Source: Liolophura sinensis (lineage: Eukaryota > Mollusca > Polyplacophora > Chitonida > Chitonidae). From it: a stretch of 64,000 nucleotides of DNA. Positions 1 through 28,216 of the stretch are shown here, in pieces. The notes beneath the pieces are model-generated. The model was not told where the DNA came from, did not search any database, and worked only from the letters and a program-made list of their open reading frames with translations. The stretch covers positions 37,640,191 through 37,704,190 of the forward strand of contig NC_088302.1 of the NCBI RefSeq assembly GCF_032854445.1. Reading direction: 5' to 3'. The first letter of the stretch is position 1, and the number at the start of each line of letters is the position of its first letter. The position numbers were made by a program, and so were the translations under genes.

Positions 1-102
1 GCATACTTTCTCTATCCTCTGAAATTAACTGTTTACATGCAATGTTGTCGTTACAGAGCCCAATTTTAGTTACGTGTGTACGCTTTGTCCTTTTCTTTAC
101 AG

Positions 103-15721
<15,619 letters not shown>

Positions 15722-18070
15722 CCCGAAAGTCATTTGCGGAATCTTCAGCAGAACTAACGCTCAAAGCGTCAGTCGTCTACATCCGGGCTTTCGATGAACT
15801 GTGACAGTGGGATCAACTCTCTCATCATTGCCATGAAGAAACACTCCTCGTTGATTTCGTTTACTTGGGACACTGACCATTGTGTCAGTTTTGCGATGTA
15901 ATTATTTAACTTTTTGCTTTCTTTGGAAAAACTCCAGTACCTCGTGGAAACATCCAGATATCATGATAACGATTTCATTAAATTTTACGTTGCTTCTTAA
16001 TATAGGTAATACTGGCATACCTGGAAAACGGAACACAGTTTTATGCAAACCATCGGGAATGGGATGAAATGAAACTCCCATGTACAGCGTACGTCTCATC
16101 AAACTCCCTGTATAAAGCCATGTAAAGTTTGTACATAACAAATCTCCTGCAGAACAATATATATAAATATATATTCATGCTATGTAAATTCTCTCGGTAG
16201 AGATGCTATCATTTTATAAGTCCTTGTGTCAACAAAGTTAATTATTCGAAACATGGGCACTCTGTAAATCTAACCAAGAGCAGACAGATGTGTTGAATGG
16301 GGAAGACTTTTGTCGCTTATCGATTGACTATTTTCCATAGCTGTTGGTATTCGATTTAATAGTGCTTGATTTAAGAAAACCCGCTGTACGTTTCACTCGA
16401 TCAAGTTTCTGGGTATAGGTGTACATGTTTTCCGTGTGTTGGCCAGGATATTCTGCGTAGCTGTAGATATCTGATTTCACAGCGTTTAATTTATAGGTGA
16501 ACAGGTTCCACCAACCTGTACATATTTTTCATATGGTGAGCGATCTTTATTTACCTTCCCTTATTGATTCTCATAATTACATTCCATAAAGTTAACTATT
16601 CATTGTATGATAAACATGCACTGTGACTAACCACTGGTTGTAATCTATCGTTGTGACCACATACGATTTCACATCACTGTCATTTCATCATGCCTAATAA
16701 AAATAAATTCTCCAAATCCTTTGATAGTTGTGTGTCTACTTCCATTTATAAAATAATGTATTGATTTGTAGGTTGGTTAGTTGATTGGTTGATTGGCATT
16801 TTGATCCCTGGTCAAGTGTTAATTACATTAAATTCATTCTTCATATAAGTTGAATAACCAAGAAATTAATAACGATTGGTAGATTGATTGCCGGATTGAG
16901 TGATTTTTTCTAGTAAACAATTTGGACGACCCATTTGGCATTTTGATTCTACATCTACTTTAATGTTAACTGCATTAAATTTGTTTTCTATATATTCAAG
17001 ATTTGAGCTAAGTGCCAAAAAAACAGATTGATTATTGATACATTGATCGAACGATTGGTCAATTTACGAAAAACAATTTATTTCCCGCTTGTTTTGATTC
17101 ATTAATCCGAATGTAATCGATTACATTAACCGAGACATTGTAGACTACTAAGGATTGCGAATGAAATAGCTATAACTTGATTTGAGTTTATATGAATGAT
17201 GATCCTAAAGCCGTAGTCTTGTTGATCATGTTTATAGGTAGACGATATCGGAGGGCCAAAAATAAACCACCCCCTTCGATAACTACCTCACAAGCTTTCT
17301 TATTTAAAGCCAGGGTCAAACTTGCGAAAGGTTGATTTCATTTTGTGATCTCACTTGTCAGGAGACAATCAACCAATAACGACGCTTTATGGGGAAAAAT
17401 CAGCGAGGCCACACGCCACCTGGTGTGAAAAAGACGTATGAGCAAGTGTAGATAACTGATGTGATTCGCTGGCCATCGTGTCTGAACACTCGATAATAGA
17501 CAGACAGACAAACGGACATACGAAAATACCGTAACAAGATCCAACCTACAACAAAGCATCAATACCTCCCCACCAATGAGCAATAAATTCTCTACTCCAT
17601 ATTCTTTCCCTAGCGAAATTAATGGTTTCTTGGACGATGTTTGATTAGATCTTCATTACATTTCTAATTTCCCACGAGAATTGTCTCACCCTATTATGTC
17701 ACACGTTTGTACCCGATTTCCAGCCTCCAGTTTTCTGCGCAATCAATAGCTGATCTCGGTTAGGGTCATATAGAGCAGCCATTCTGACAGCCCTTATCAC
17801 ATCAATCGAAAGAGAATCAAGCGCTCAAGAAAATAATCCGAAATACAAGACTCTTTTACAAAGAAACATTTGCAGATTATTTCGTTAACGTTGTAATGGT
17901 AGACATGCAGTGAATGCTAATCAGATTGAAACTAAAGTCAAGTAGTCTTACATAATTTATTCTGTTTAATTTATTTTTTATTTTTTAGTCGTTAAGATCA
18001 CCATCTGGCACTAGGCAATATCATTGGTAGGCATTTTCCGAAAATCTGCTAATTTATATTGATCAACTTT
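15722..18070. other. 3' flank of receptor gene 1 and intergenic DNA
   Basis: Probable 3' UTR of the long isoform up to the AATAAA signals near 16700, then AT-rich intergenic DNA. It contains a degenerate repeat at about 16770-17130. No coding region can be supported. Confidence 0.65.
16770..17130. repeat. Degenerate tandem repeat, about three units of 142-150 bp
   Basis: Units recur with the order gattggt/gattgattg, ggcattttgat, ttaattacattaaatt-like and cattctt/ttttct. The ggcattttgat block is at 16795 and 16937, and a third version (cttgttttgattc) is near 17086. Identity is low. Confidence 0.5.
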
Positions 18071-18257
18071 GTAATAATAGATATTTATTTATTTATTTAT
18101 TTGATTGGCGTTTTACGCCGTACTCAAGAATATTTCACTTATACGACAGCGGCCAGCATTATGGTGGGAGGAAACTGGGCAGACCCGGGGGAAACCCAGC
18201 GACCATCCGCAGGTTGCTGAGACCTTCACACGTACGGCCGGAGTAATAATAGATATT
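18071..18257 (-). repeat. SINE family A copy with perfect 15-bp target-site duplication
   Basis: The element body is 18086-18242. Read on the minus strand it has the family body and ends gaatattcttgagtacggcg, then taaaacgccaatcaaataaa and an (AAAT)n tail. The duplication gtaataatagatatt flanks it at 18071-18085 and 18243-18257, with no mismatch. This shows a recent insertion by target-primed reverse transcription. The copy is 5'-truncated and lacks the tRNA-like head. Confidence 0.92.
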
Positions 18258-21200
18258 CAACGAATATTAAACAGATGAGCGATAAACTTCGTTTTTAGAT
18301 ATTAGAGTCAGGCTCAGACAGCAAAGATTTTAAAATACAAGAATATTATGAACAGAAATACTTTGTTATCTATACAGGCGTGTTAGCGCCTATCCAATAA
18401 TTAAGAAAGTTGACGGTGGCGCAGAAAGGGACATAACTCGTGATTTATCAATGATATTCATGCACACGCATATCAGTGATCTAATGCACATAGGGAGAAC
18501 AACGGGTCTATAACCACGGTCTCTTTAAAGTATCTCCACGTGGCGCAGAGGTAAGGAGATTTCACAAACAACTAGCGCATAAAACTAGTGACTAAACAAG
18601 ATCAAATTAATGCGCGTTTTAAATTCACTCGAAACATTAATGGGCGGATTTTTTTGTTTTTTTTTGTTGTTTTTTTGTTTTTGTTTTTCGTTGTCACAAT
18701 CGCTTAAAATGCAAATGCTGCGTACAAAGGAAAAGTTTATAGAGCGTATTAAGGAATAGGTGAAACGTTGATTGTTAAATCACGAAGTACGTGTTGATTC
18801 CTGCTCGGCATTGATTACTGCACAACATCATTTTACAGTGTTTGCGATTGAATTACAAAAGTTGGAGAAAGCTAACAATTTGGTGGGGGGACATATTTTG
18901 TTTTTTAGATACCCGAACCTTACGTTTAATGCAAATTAACTTTATCGCTGAATGGTAGAGCCGGGAGGGCTCACAGCTTGAGCGGGAAAGGGGAAGTAAT
19001 TCGTGTATTGCCAAGCCAACTTTCGACCTGCGAGATATGTATCACTGAAATGGGTGCATTAAACCTATGTTCTACACGGAGAATGTAATAGTAACATTAG
19101 AATAGAAATCGGCTATTATCTTAACACAGGGTGATATGTGTATTACACGGAAACCAGCTTGCAAAAGGAAGATCGCCCATTGTCTCCATAGAGGCGGTCG
19201 ACACCAGTTTCTTTTAGTTTTGATTTCCCTAGAGAGTCGCTCCTGTAAGCCCGACTTGCTGAAGTGCCCCGGATGATGGACAGCCTATAGACTGGGCTAC
19301 ACGAGGGCGGTGAACAAGTGTAAATGGACTACATTCTCAAGCTAATGAGCTTAGGTTGATAACGCCGGCTCCAAAGAGTGAACAAAGCTACACATTTGCA
19401 AACAGATGTCCGATATTTATCAGCAGTTACACGGACAATATACTAGACACTCGAACAACTCCTGAATCACTGATATATAATCGAAAACCAACGCTCATAA
19501 ACAAAAGCCACTCATTAAATTATTTACAAAGGACTCTGCATAGGAAATCAAGGCCTTCATTAAAGAGAACTAATATCGATTACAACACTCTCAATAGCCA
19601 TTTCAAAGTCTGAGGTGTTATCAATTAGATTATTGTTATCTGATTTGCTTGCCCTTTAACTCACTATTAATTTATCACCCATAACGTTTCTCATTGGAGC
19701 TTTTGGAGAGAAATGAACAGAAATGAAATAGTGAAAATACATTAATAGTTACATGTCTATACCTTGTATTATAATGTATGATTTATGAATAAAAAACAAC
19801 GTAATACAAAAAGTCCAGGTTTGCTATTGCGGGAAAAAACATTGCTTCATTGGTATGAGGTGCAAAATGTTCTAATATCTTAGCCCAAACTCTTTGGACT
19901 GAAGTATCCTGGAACCCTTAAGCACCGATAAACAATCAATCTTTGGAGATACATTACCGAAGATTGCCAAATCTAAAAAACCAGTACCCGATATTTCAAA
20001 TGTGTGCAGATAATTTGAAAATGTAAAATCTAATCTAAGACCAATTTGTTACTCACTTTAACGGTTACTCAACCAAGTTCATTACTATTTTCTCAATTTT
20101 CTCAGGGAAAAAGAACAAATGTGAAATAGTATTTTTGACAACAAAAATAGACTTTCAAAAGAATTTAAAAACAATAAATAGACTATCATTTTGTTTCTTG
20201 TTTTTGTTTTTTCTCTTTTTTTTCATTTATTAGAGAGTCTTTATTGGCAAGACAGCAAAATGAAATTTATAAGAAACAGAGGAGTTCTATGTTCAAAATT
20301 CCATTAAAATTAAATCTAAAGTAATGGATTTTTTGGGTTGGTTTTGGAGAAAAAGTTTATTTACAGCCAACGCAAGTTGTTGAGATATCGATTCTCTCTA
20401 TTTGCTGAGACACACTGATAAAGAAGGAAAGTGTTTGATGAAATATTTGTGTGGAAACGAATCTTATCGCATGTACAGAAAATCGTTCGTGTGATCAAGG
20501 AAGGCAGAAGTAAACGGTCTCTGGCTGTAATAGCGAACTGAACCAGTCAAGTATTCTAACCTAAGGGAAGCCAACAGACAAAGATAAGACGGTCTAATGG
20601 CGTCTAATTAGGGTTAACAATCGTTCTTCTCTAACAGTTAATATTTTGTCAACAGGAAGACGGCGAGAGCGACAAAAAGTAAACAGAGTAAAGGTTCTCG
20701 AAAGCACTTCACACAGCGGCAATCGATTTGCCGATGCCCTCCGGTAAAACGGCTTTTGATAGCGGAATGATCCAGTGAGCGGCATCCCGCCTTGGCTGCG
20801 CAATCTGCCCGTTCCAGAATGCCATCAGGCCGGCAGTTTATCGGGGTCTCTTGACCGATTCCTAAAGCTGGCTTTAACCACTTTCATCCACGACTGACTG
20901 GCTTTTGGCTTCCAACGTTTAACAAGAAAATATGTTTTGTAACAGGGCCGGTGATAAATCACTTCGTCCTTTGCTACTTATCGATTTTATTTCTGCCCAT
21001 TGTTATTCAGAAGGCAATTTTCTTTTAATACTTCACGGGAATAACGATACGGTTTTTGTGGCTAGAATCGACCATTACAGCAACGAGTGGTGTGTGTTTT
21101 GAAATTGAGATGTTCAGAAGGATATTCCTCAAAATGGCTTGACTGTTGTTTAAGCAGTCCAAGGGAATATTCAGTTGATCGCCTTGCACGCTACGGCCAA

Positions 21201-21650
21201 ATTCAACGACTTGATCTCAGTATGTAAACAAGCCGCATTTCGCCAGGATAACTATTATTAATACTTAAGATCGCCTGTATCAATATTACTATGTATTCGG
21301 TAAATTTGTATACTGCTTATTTTATACGTTACACAATTCATACACAGTAGAGATCCTCTTGCCAAGGTTACAAACGACACACGTACACAGAAATAAAATG
21401 AGCCAGGTCATCGATTTTGATGCATTTAACCAGTGTACTTACAAATTACCGTTCAATTCCCGCATATAAATTCTCGCAAACTCCAAGTTATCCCAATAAA
21501 TTATATGTTTCTTTTTAGGCAAATATATACAATATTACTGTGCATTCAATCACTATGAAATGTCGGTCACAATGTGGATATTTTTTAAGGAGATCTTCAC
21601 AGGAATCTGAGAGCGTTGTTATGAAATGTAACAGTGGTCTACTATGATTT
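18258..21650. other. Intergenic DNA, no gene recognised
   Basis: It contains T-rich tracts (about 18650-18690 and 20190-20232) and scattered short open frames without any family resemblance. No SINE copy was recognised. Confidence 0.65.
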
Positions 21651-21883
21651 GTAAGTGTGCTTTGATATCTTCTGACCTACTGAAAGCCGGCTCGGCTCCT
21701 GTCTGTTCTGGGGGAAAGTGGTTATGTTTTGTAAGTGTGCTTTGATATATTCTGACCTACTGAAAGCCGGCTCGGCTCATGTCTGTTCTGGGGGAAAGTG
21801 GTTATGTTTTGTAAGTGTGCTTTGATATATTCTGACCTACTGAAAGCCGGCTCGGCTCCTGTCTGTTCTGGGGGAAGTGGTTT
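21651..21883. repeat. Three tandem copies of an 80-bp unit
   Basis: The units start at 21651, 21731 and 21811 with gtaagtgtgctttgatat and share ctgacctactgaaagccggc and tctgttctggggg. The copies are nearly identical (a few substitutions and one deletion near the end of the third), so the expansion is recent. Confidence 0.93.
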
Positions 21884-24800
21884 ATAACCCTACTGAATAT
21901 TTTTACGTTGTTTGATGAACAAAAAATCAAGAAAATAAATCTTTGTTCTTTCAACCAAGATGAGCCTTCAACCGCCGCGCACCGTGACATTCATGAATGA
22001 AATAAATGTTTTAGAGTTGTGCACAGTTACGAAGTTAGAGAGACAAAAAACAACTTTTAGGTGCAGCACAGATGGTATCACGTCTTCTACTGAGGCTTCA
22101 TCTGCAGCAATGTTTAGAAATAAGGCTGTTGTAGGGTATCCTTTGTCTGGGGGCACATGGAAGGAAACAAATTACAAATTTGTGTCTACTGAAGTGGAAT
22201 GACGTATCTTGAAGACCTCTGAGCGCTTTGAAGATCACAGAGTTTTAAGACTGATTACGGGCCGCGTCAATAAGGTCTCGCATACTACTCGACCGTTGCT
22301 TAAACAGTGCGAGCACAAACTCAAACTATCTGCTTAAATGTCAGTAAGAGTGGCTAAAAGGACAGGCACATATTTAGAGTCACTGGCGTGTAAGACGAAT
22401 GTTACAACGTACATTCTTGAGGACACATCCACAGTTAGCCCTGCATGGCAATCATGTAATCATTATGTGGAATGTCAAGAACAAAAGGATGTGAAAGATC
22501 AGTAATGGGCTTTGAAAAAAACAGTTAATAAAAACCTGAACCAAAAAAACACGCTTCTTGTGAGTATTAGGAAATGAGCTTTCCTTTATGGAATACTTCA
22601 CGGGTTCAGTCTCGATATTACGAGTTGAAACCGCGCTTAAAATCTGACTTCCCAGAATACTTGGAGCGCTTGGGTAAAGATAAAAATAGGCTGCTAGTCA
22701 AATCCTGCCGCATGTTGTAGACTGTCTGTTTTGGGTAATATTTGTTGAACACTTCTAACCGTAAGGTTTTTCAGCCAGTTCGACTTTGTCAGCAACACTC
22801 TGTCATTGTCCCCTGAACGACAAGGGGAATTGGTTACGAAGGCGTTTTGGATAATAGGTAGAGGGTGTAGAGAAATGACCGGGCCGCGCTCTATTATAGG
22901 CCCATAACACTTGAGAGAACAGAAAGAGCCCCGATTCGAAGAGACGTGCAACAAACCGTTAAATCACTGAGTGATTTAGACGGTCAGAGTTGTTCTACTG
23001 TCGAGAGAAGCATGCTGATGTTCAGGCATTTCCCAAGGTTACTCATTATGTGCGTTAACCTTTGTCGCCTGCATGGAAGACCGAAAACTAGAGTGTAACT
23101 ATTGGTCAGATAATGACTCCCAAGCCCCGATCTCCGGCTCAGTCATCTTACCAGACACTGGATGAGAGCCGTAGAGTGCCTGGTTCGTTATAATAAACGA
23201 CTGAACACCATGTTTGTTGAAATGTGTCCTGAATTAGGCTGCAAAAAAACAATGGCCCAGTGTTTATTGATGAAGCTGTGAAATAGGCTGACTAGTGCTG
23301 GCTGGCTGAGCGCTAATAAAGATGTCTGCCAAGCCGTGTTGGGGAGTGGGTTAAAGCCTCCCGAGAGTTGGGCCGGCCTTGATAATGCTATTTGCCGAAG
23401 GCAATCTCGTGTCTGTAGCCGGCATCATTGTTAAACTGGCTAGTTTGCAGGTTTGGACAGTGTCTGGGGAACAATTACTCCCCGTATCGCCCTTGCCCAA
23501 GCCACAAACTCAAGGTCAACCCAGTATTCAAAATTTTCATTTTCCGGCAATTTTCTGCGCCTTATTAACTCTTTTAAGCAACGCCTCGATCTGTACGTTG
23601 ATGACAGTGACTAAATTCCACATTTCATTTCGGACAAACATTGGCTCGTTGGGTCCATTGACGGAGCGTTGTTGTAATTACGCGCTAACTAAACCAACGC
23701 CATCAGTATCTGTAATCAACTCGCCACTCTGCAATGTCGAATAGAGTTGTTATCAGAGAAGTAGCGACAGCAGGCAAATATCGGACACGCTGGACTGTGC
23801 CAAGGTCAAGAAGCTTTTACAAACTGATGGAGATAAACCGCACAACACCGTTGATCTCTCCACAAAAATCACTTTGGCCGAAGGTAAACTCGACTTGATA
23901 CAAAAAAATATCATTAGTTTTGCTCTCCTGGCAAATTTTGGGCAGGTGTTCTCTAATAAAAATATGAAAAATTCCATATGAAAAAGGATAGATGATATTA
24001 TGTTATGCAACAGTATCTGGGGCGTATTAGCTGTATAAATGAATGCTCAATCCTTTTTGAAACAGTTTGAAACAGGTGCTGGTAATTCGACGAGGCAGTT
24101 TTTGTCGTTTCGTGTTGCCATTCGTCCCTGGTTTTCGGTTACGTTTCCGCTGATCATAGTACGCTGTACTTAATTTTGGTGCCCTAACGTTATATGGGTC
24201 TGGTCTAAGCCAGGACTGATTCTCATCGATGTCGGGAAACAGTTTTAGGGATAGTATCGTTATTTATTTAAAACGTACTTTACTGAAAACTCCTCTACAT
24301 AATCCGGGATATTAAGAGAGGATCTACCCGCCCGCAACTGTACAGCATTACTTATGAGCGTGTCGAAACATTCACATATGCCTAGGATATTGGGTTATAT
24401 ACAACAGTCTTTCATCCGGGCATCAATGACAAATTCCATTACGATCAGCTAAAGGCGTTCTCGTTAAGTCCGCTTTGAATATTTTATGTCTTGGTTGGAA
24501 TCGTGGACACTTAGCCAGGGTATCGCCGGTAACTCGCGTCCTGGCTTGATTAGACCCGTACTAATATTCCTCTATTCATGAGAAAATTCCCTCGTTTTAG
24601 ATTATTCCCGTTAGTGCGCATCCCCAGATACATATGAGAATTAATCGTCATACTGCTCCCCGCTATTTCCCTAGAGCCCCCTCCCCCCCCACTCCCCCCA
24701 AGGCAAGGGTGATCAAGAAGGCAGCTTGACAAGGCTTCGTGTCCAATATAATAACGAACACCAGCAAACTCGAATGCAGCAATATGTAAAGACGAATTCG

Positions 24801-26264
24801 CTATTCCTTTCAACAGTTCCCATGTTCTGCTTTCACTGTTCACTGCTCTGTATTGAAGAATAGCATCCCCATGAAATCACTCTGGTTAGAGCTGTATCTG
24901 ATTAGGACATTAGATATTGCAGAGCGATAGATAAGTCTAATTTGGCAACTATGTCGTAGCCTTCTCTTGACAAAGGCAGGGTACATAGGCCATCGAATAT
25001 CCACGATAGGCATCTTCAGGCCAGGATAAAGTATTGAGAACTGCTGGTACAAGAAACCTGATTTTACGTACACGATCTGCATCTGAATCTGTTATTCTCT
25101 CCAGTGTATAGCTCCATTTAACTATTGACCCTGATATTCTGTCCTAACTTTTGTTCACTTTAGTATAAGAAGTGTGTAATAGTATTTTGCACACTAAAAG
25201 CCTCCAAAGAGTTGGTGCCCCAGTGAATACCCATCGCTGTCAGTTTCAGAGTTCTGTAATTGCCCACGGCAGCCTGGTGTTTACCGGCGGAAGTCATTAA
25301 GACTGATTAATGCGCCTGCGTTATATGGGGAGTCACACCTGGCCATCCTGGTTTCTCTCGTAATTCCGGCTTATCTTTCAAAGATACCCCAAACCCTTAA
25401 AGGGCCCGCTCCACAAATGGTGGTAATTTTCCGTTTTGTATTCATCACACAGAGAGCCAGCTGGGTTAATACTGCCCGTGTGAGAGTGCTAATCAAATTA
25501 AATCGATAGCAGGGTTATGGCGGACTAGTTTTGATGGGCATTTCTTGGGGGTTATCGTCTCTGATTGCTAAAACCCTATGAGTTTCTACCCGTGTAGATA
25601 GGAGAGAATTTAATCAAGAGCGCTTGGGTTCCCGGTAGTCCCTCGCCACTGTAGACAAAGTCAACGTCAATAGTACATTAGCGAAGTATCAGAGAAAACC
25701 GGGCGGGGAAAACTGTTTGGGGAAATTGAAGCAGGCCAGGCTGGTTGAATACCTCTTCTACTTCCGGCTAGACAGTTGCGTGCGACAAAACGCTACCATC
25801 TGTCCTGCAAGCGTTATTCTTTTGTATGACACGGTTTGTCCTGGAACTTGTTGATGCGAGTACTTCAATGTGGGCGCGTGTAGGGGGATTAGGCCTTATC
25901 CATCGCTTCTGCAGGCATGCCTCTTAAACACGACACTGCTAATAGGTAAGTCAGCTCTCCTTGTGTTTTCTTTTCCTTCTGTGTTGTGGACCCAAACACT
26001 GGACTTGAAACATTGACACTAGCCTTGTAAAGGTTGGAGCCTTTGATAGCCAATATTTTCGTCGTATGTGTTTTTCTTATTCCCTGTGTAATGAAAACCA
26101 TTGAAGCTCAGCTAATACACAAGTGTATATTCTGCATGGAGAAATGCCTCGTCAAACAATCCAAAGCAGTTTACATAACGAACTTTATTGTGCTATACGG
26201 TGTTGCCACATAATCGATTTTCTAGCTTTATCATGGTCTCACCCTGTACATATATAGCGTATAT
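21884..26264. other. Intergenic DNA, no gene recognised
   Basis: Mixed composition with a C-rich run near 24670-24700. Open frames of up to about 120 codons are unrelated to any protein I know and have no supporting splice context. Confidence 0.65.
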
Positions 26265-26458
26265 TAATGCCATTGGGTCGCACGTAGGAAGGTCCGCCAC
26301 CAACCTGCGAATGGTCGTGGGTTCCCCCGGGCTCTGCCCGGTTTCCTCACAAAATAATGCTGTCCACTGTGATATAAGTGAAATATTCTTGAGTATGACG
26401 TAAAACACCAATCACGTAAATAAACAAATAAATAAATAAATAAATAATGCCGTTGGGT
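26265..26458 (+). repeat. SINE family A copy with 14-bp target-site duplication
   Basis: The element is 26279-26444, sense strand +, 5'-truncated, and ends gtaaaacaccaatcacgtaa plus an (AAAT)n tail. The flanks taatgccattgggt (26265-26278) and taatgccgttgggt (26445-26458) differ at one base. Confidence 0.9.
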
Positions 26459-28115
26459 TGGTTTATGACAATTTACATAGCTACGTTTCGCTACCAGTCT
26501 GTCGAAAATTTTTCGCCACTTCCTGGAGGCCTAAAAGACTAACAGTTAACTCTGCTGAAATCGCACGCGTCAGGTCGATGATCAATGCCGACTGTGTGCT
26601 CGCTTATACCTGGGATTCAGGGGCTCGTCTCTTGCTGACGACATCAGCAGACTGATGATACTATCAACGGGTCATCCTCAACTCCGATTGGGGTCAGTTT
26701 TCTGCTCTCAGACCGGAAAATGGCGATGAGTTGGCTTTAGCGTGCCTCCATTACTACAGCTATCGACGGAAGTGTCCGAGCTGGGGGATAAATCAGCGTC
26801 AAAGTCACCGGGCTAGATTAGCAGATTGGTCATTAAACCTTCACTTTGTTTCCTCCATTTTTTGTCACAGAATTTTCTAACTAATTTGTTGGTTGTATTC
26901 GGCACGCACACATGCTTCCGCGATGCTTACCTTCAAAAGGTGACTGTGGGGACGTGACAGAACAGAAAATTACTCAACGCGATAAATTATAAGCATGGCG
27001 AACAGCAAATATTTAAGTCACGGAAGGAACCGGCTTCATTCCCCAGTGGCCGTAGACGCATTGATCCTTTGCCACGTAGAAGACATTATGGCCTGATTAA
27101 TGACATTCTTTGACAAAACACCGAGTTGCTATAAATCATTGGCATTTTAGGGAGAAATGATCACTCTTTGGAAACCGTTATCGGAAAGAGGTTGGGAATG
27201 GAAAGCATTGAACAGCCACGTCTAAACAAATGACTTCTATTGTCAAAATAGTTCTTTACTACTGCGTGGGCCTCAAAAGAAACAGTAGAGCAATCTGTAA
27301 ATGGAAAACTTTTGCACTCGTTTCCCACAAACGACGGAATGAAAAAAGCCAACAGTCATGTTGTTCTAAATTAAAACGTGTACGGAGGCTGACTTGGATC
27401 TGTCAGTGTAATCAGGTAGCTAGCTTCCTGGGGCAGAAAGTATGCCATCTTATCTCTCCTTTCCATTATCTGTTAAATAATTCCAATCCGTCCATCAATC
27501 GTACATTCTGCCTTTGCCGGAGATTAAGGAGACTGAGAAAACTGTTGTCATTGGAGGATTTGCTTATCAAAAGAGAACAGTGAGACACAGGATAGAGTTA
27601 CAGTCGGTCGACATCACTAGGGGCTCATTAATCGACGTTTAAACCGCCATTGTGGTGCGATCACGTGGTGCCCAGGGCTACCTCAGTGATCCACGGTTTA
27701 AGAGATTTATCAGTCTGGGATTTAGGGCTTTAGCCAAGTATTACATTCCGACGGCTGTCTTGGTGATGAGACAGGAATGGATCTGCTGGAGAATTGCCGG
27801 TCTAAACAACGATTATAGATGTCACGGGGTCACGCCTATGTCATTTCCACCAGGCTTGCCTCCCTTGAATGTCCGAGTTAACGCACCACAACAGCTGACG
27901 GTAAACATCAGTCAAAGCTGTTATACATAATGTGACATTGTAAAAGATCCACGGCTGTTGAGCTACAAAGGAATTCTTTGCACGGAATTGTGGGAATATA
28001 AGTTGCCATGGCAAATCCTGCGTATTGTTAGTGACATTAGGGTCACCTGATGACAGGGCGTTGTTTGCCAAATCCCCGGGAGATTTTTATGTTAGACGAA
28101 CATTTTTATCATCAG
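26459..28115. other. Intergenic DNA, no gene recognised
   Basis: No repeat copy, RNA gene or recognisable coding exon was seen. Confidence 0.65.
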
Positions 28116-28117
28116 AT

Positions 28118-28168
<51 letters not shown>

Positions 28169-28216
28169 TTCATTTATTTATTTATTTATTCATTCATTCA
28201 TTCATTCATTCATTTA
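28116..28216. repeat. Compound (TTTA)n(TTCA)n microsatellite
   Basis: About 100 bases of TTTA repeats with interspersed TTCA, then a pure TTCA run before aaaacac. The open frame across it (a run of Leu-Phe-Ile-Tyr) is an artefact. Confidence 0.97.
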
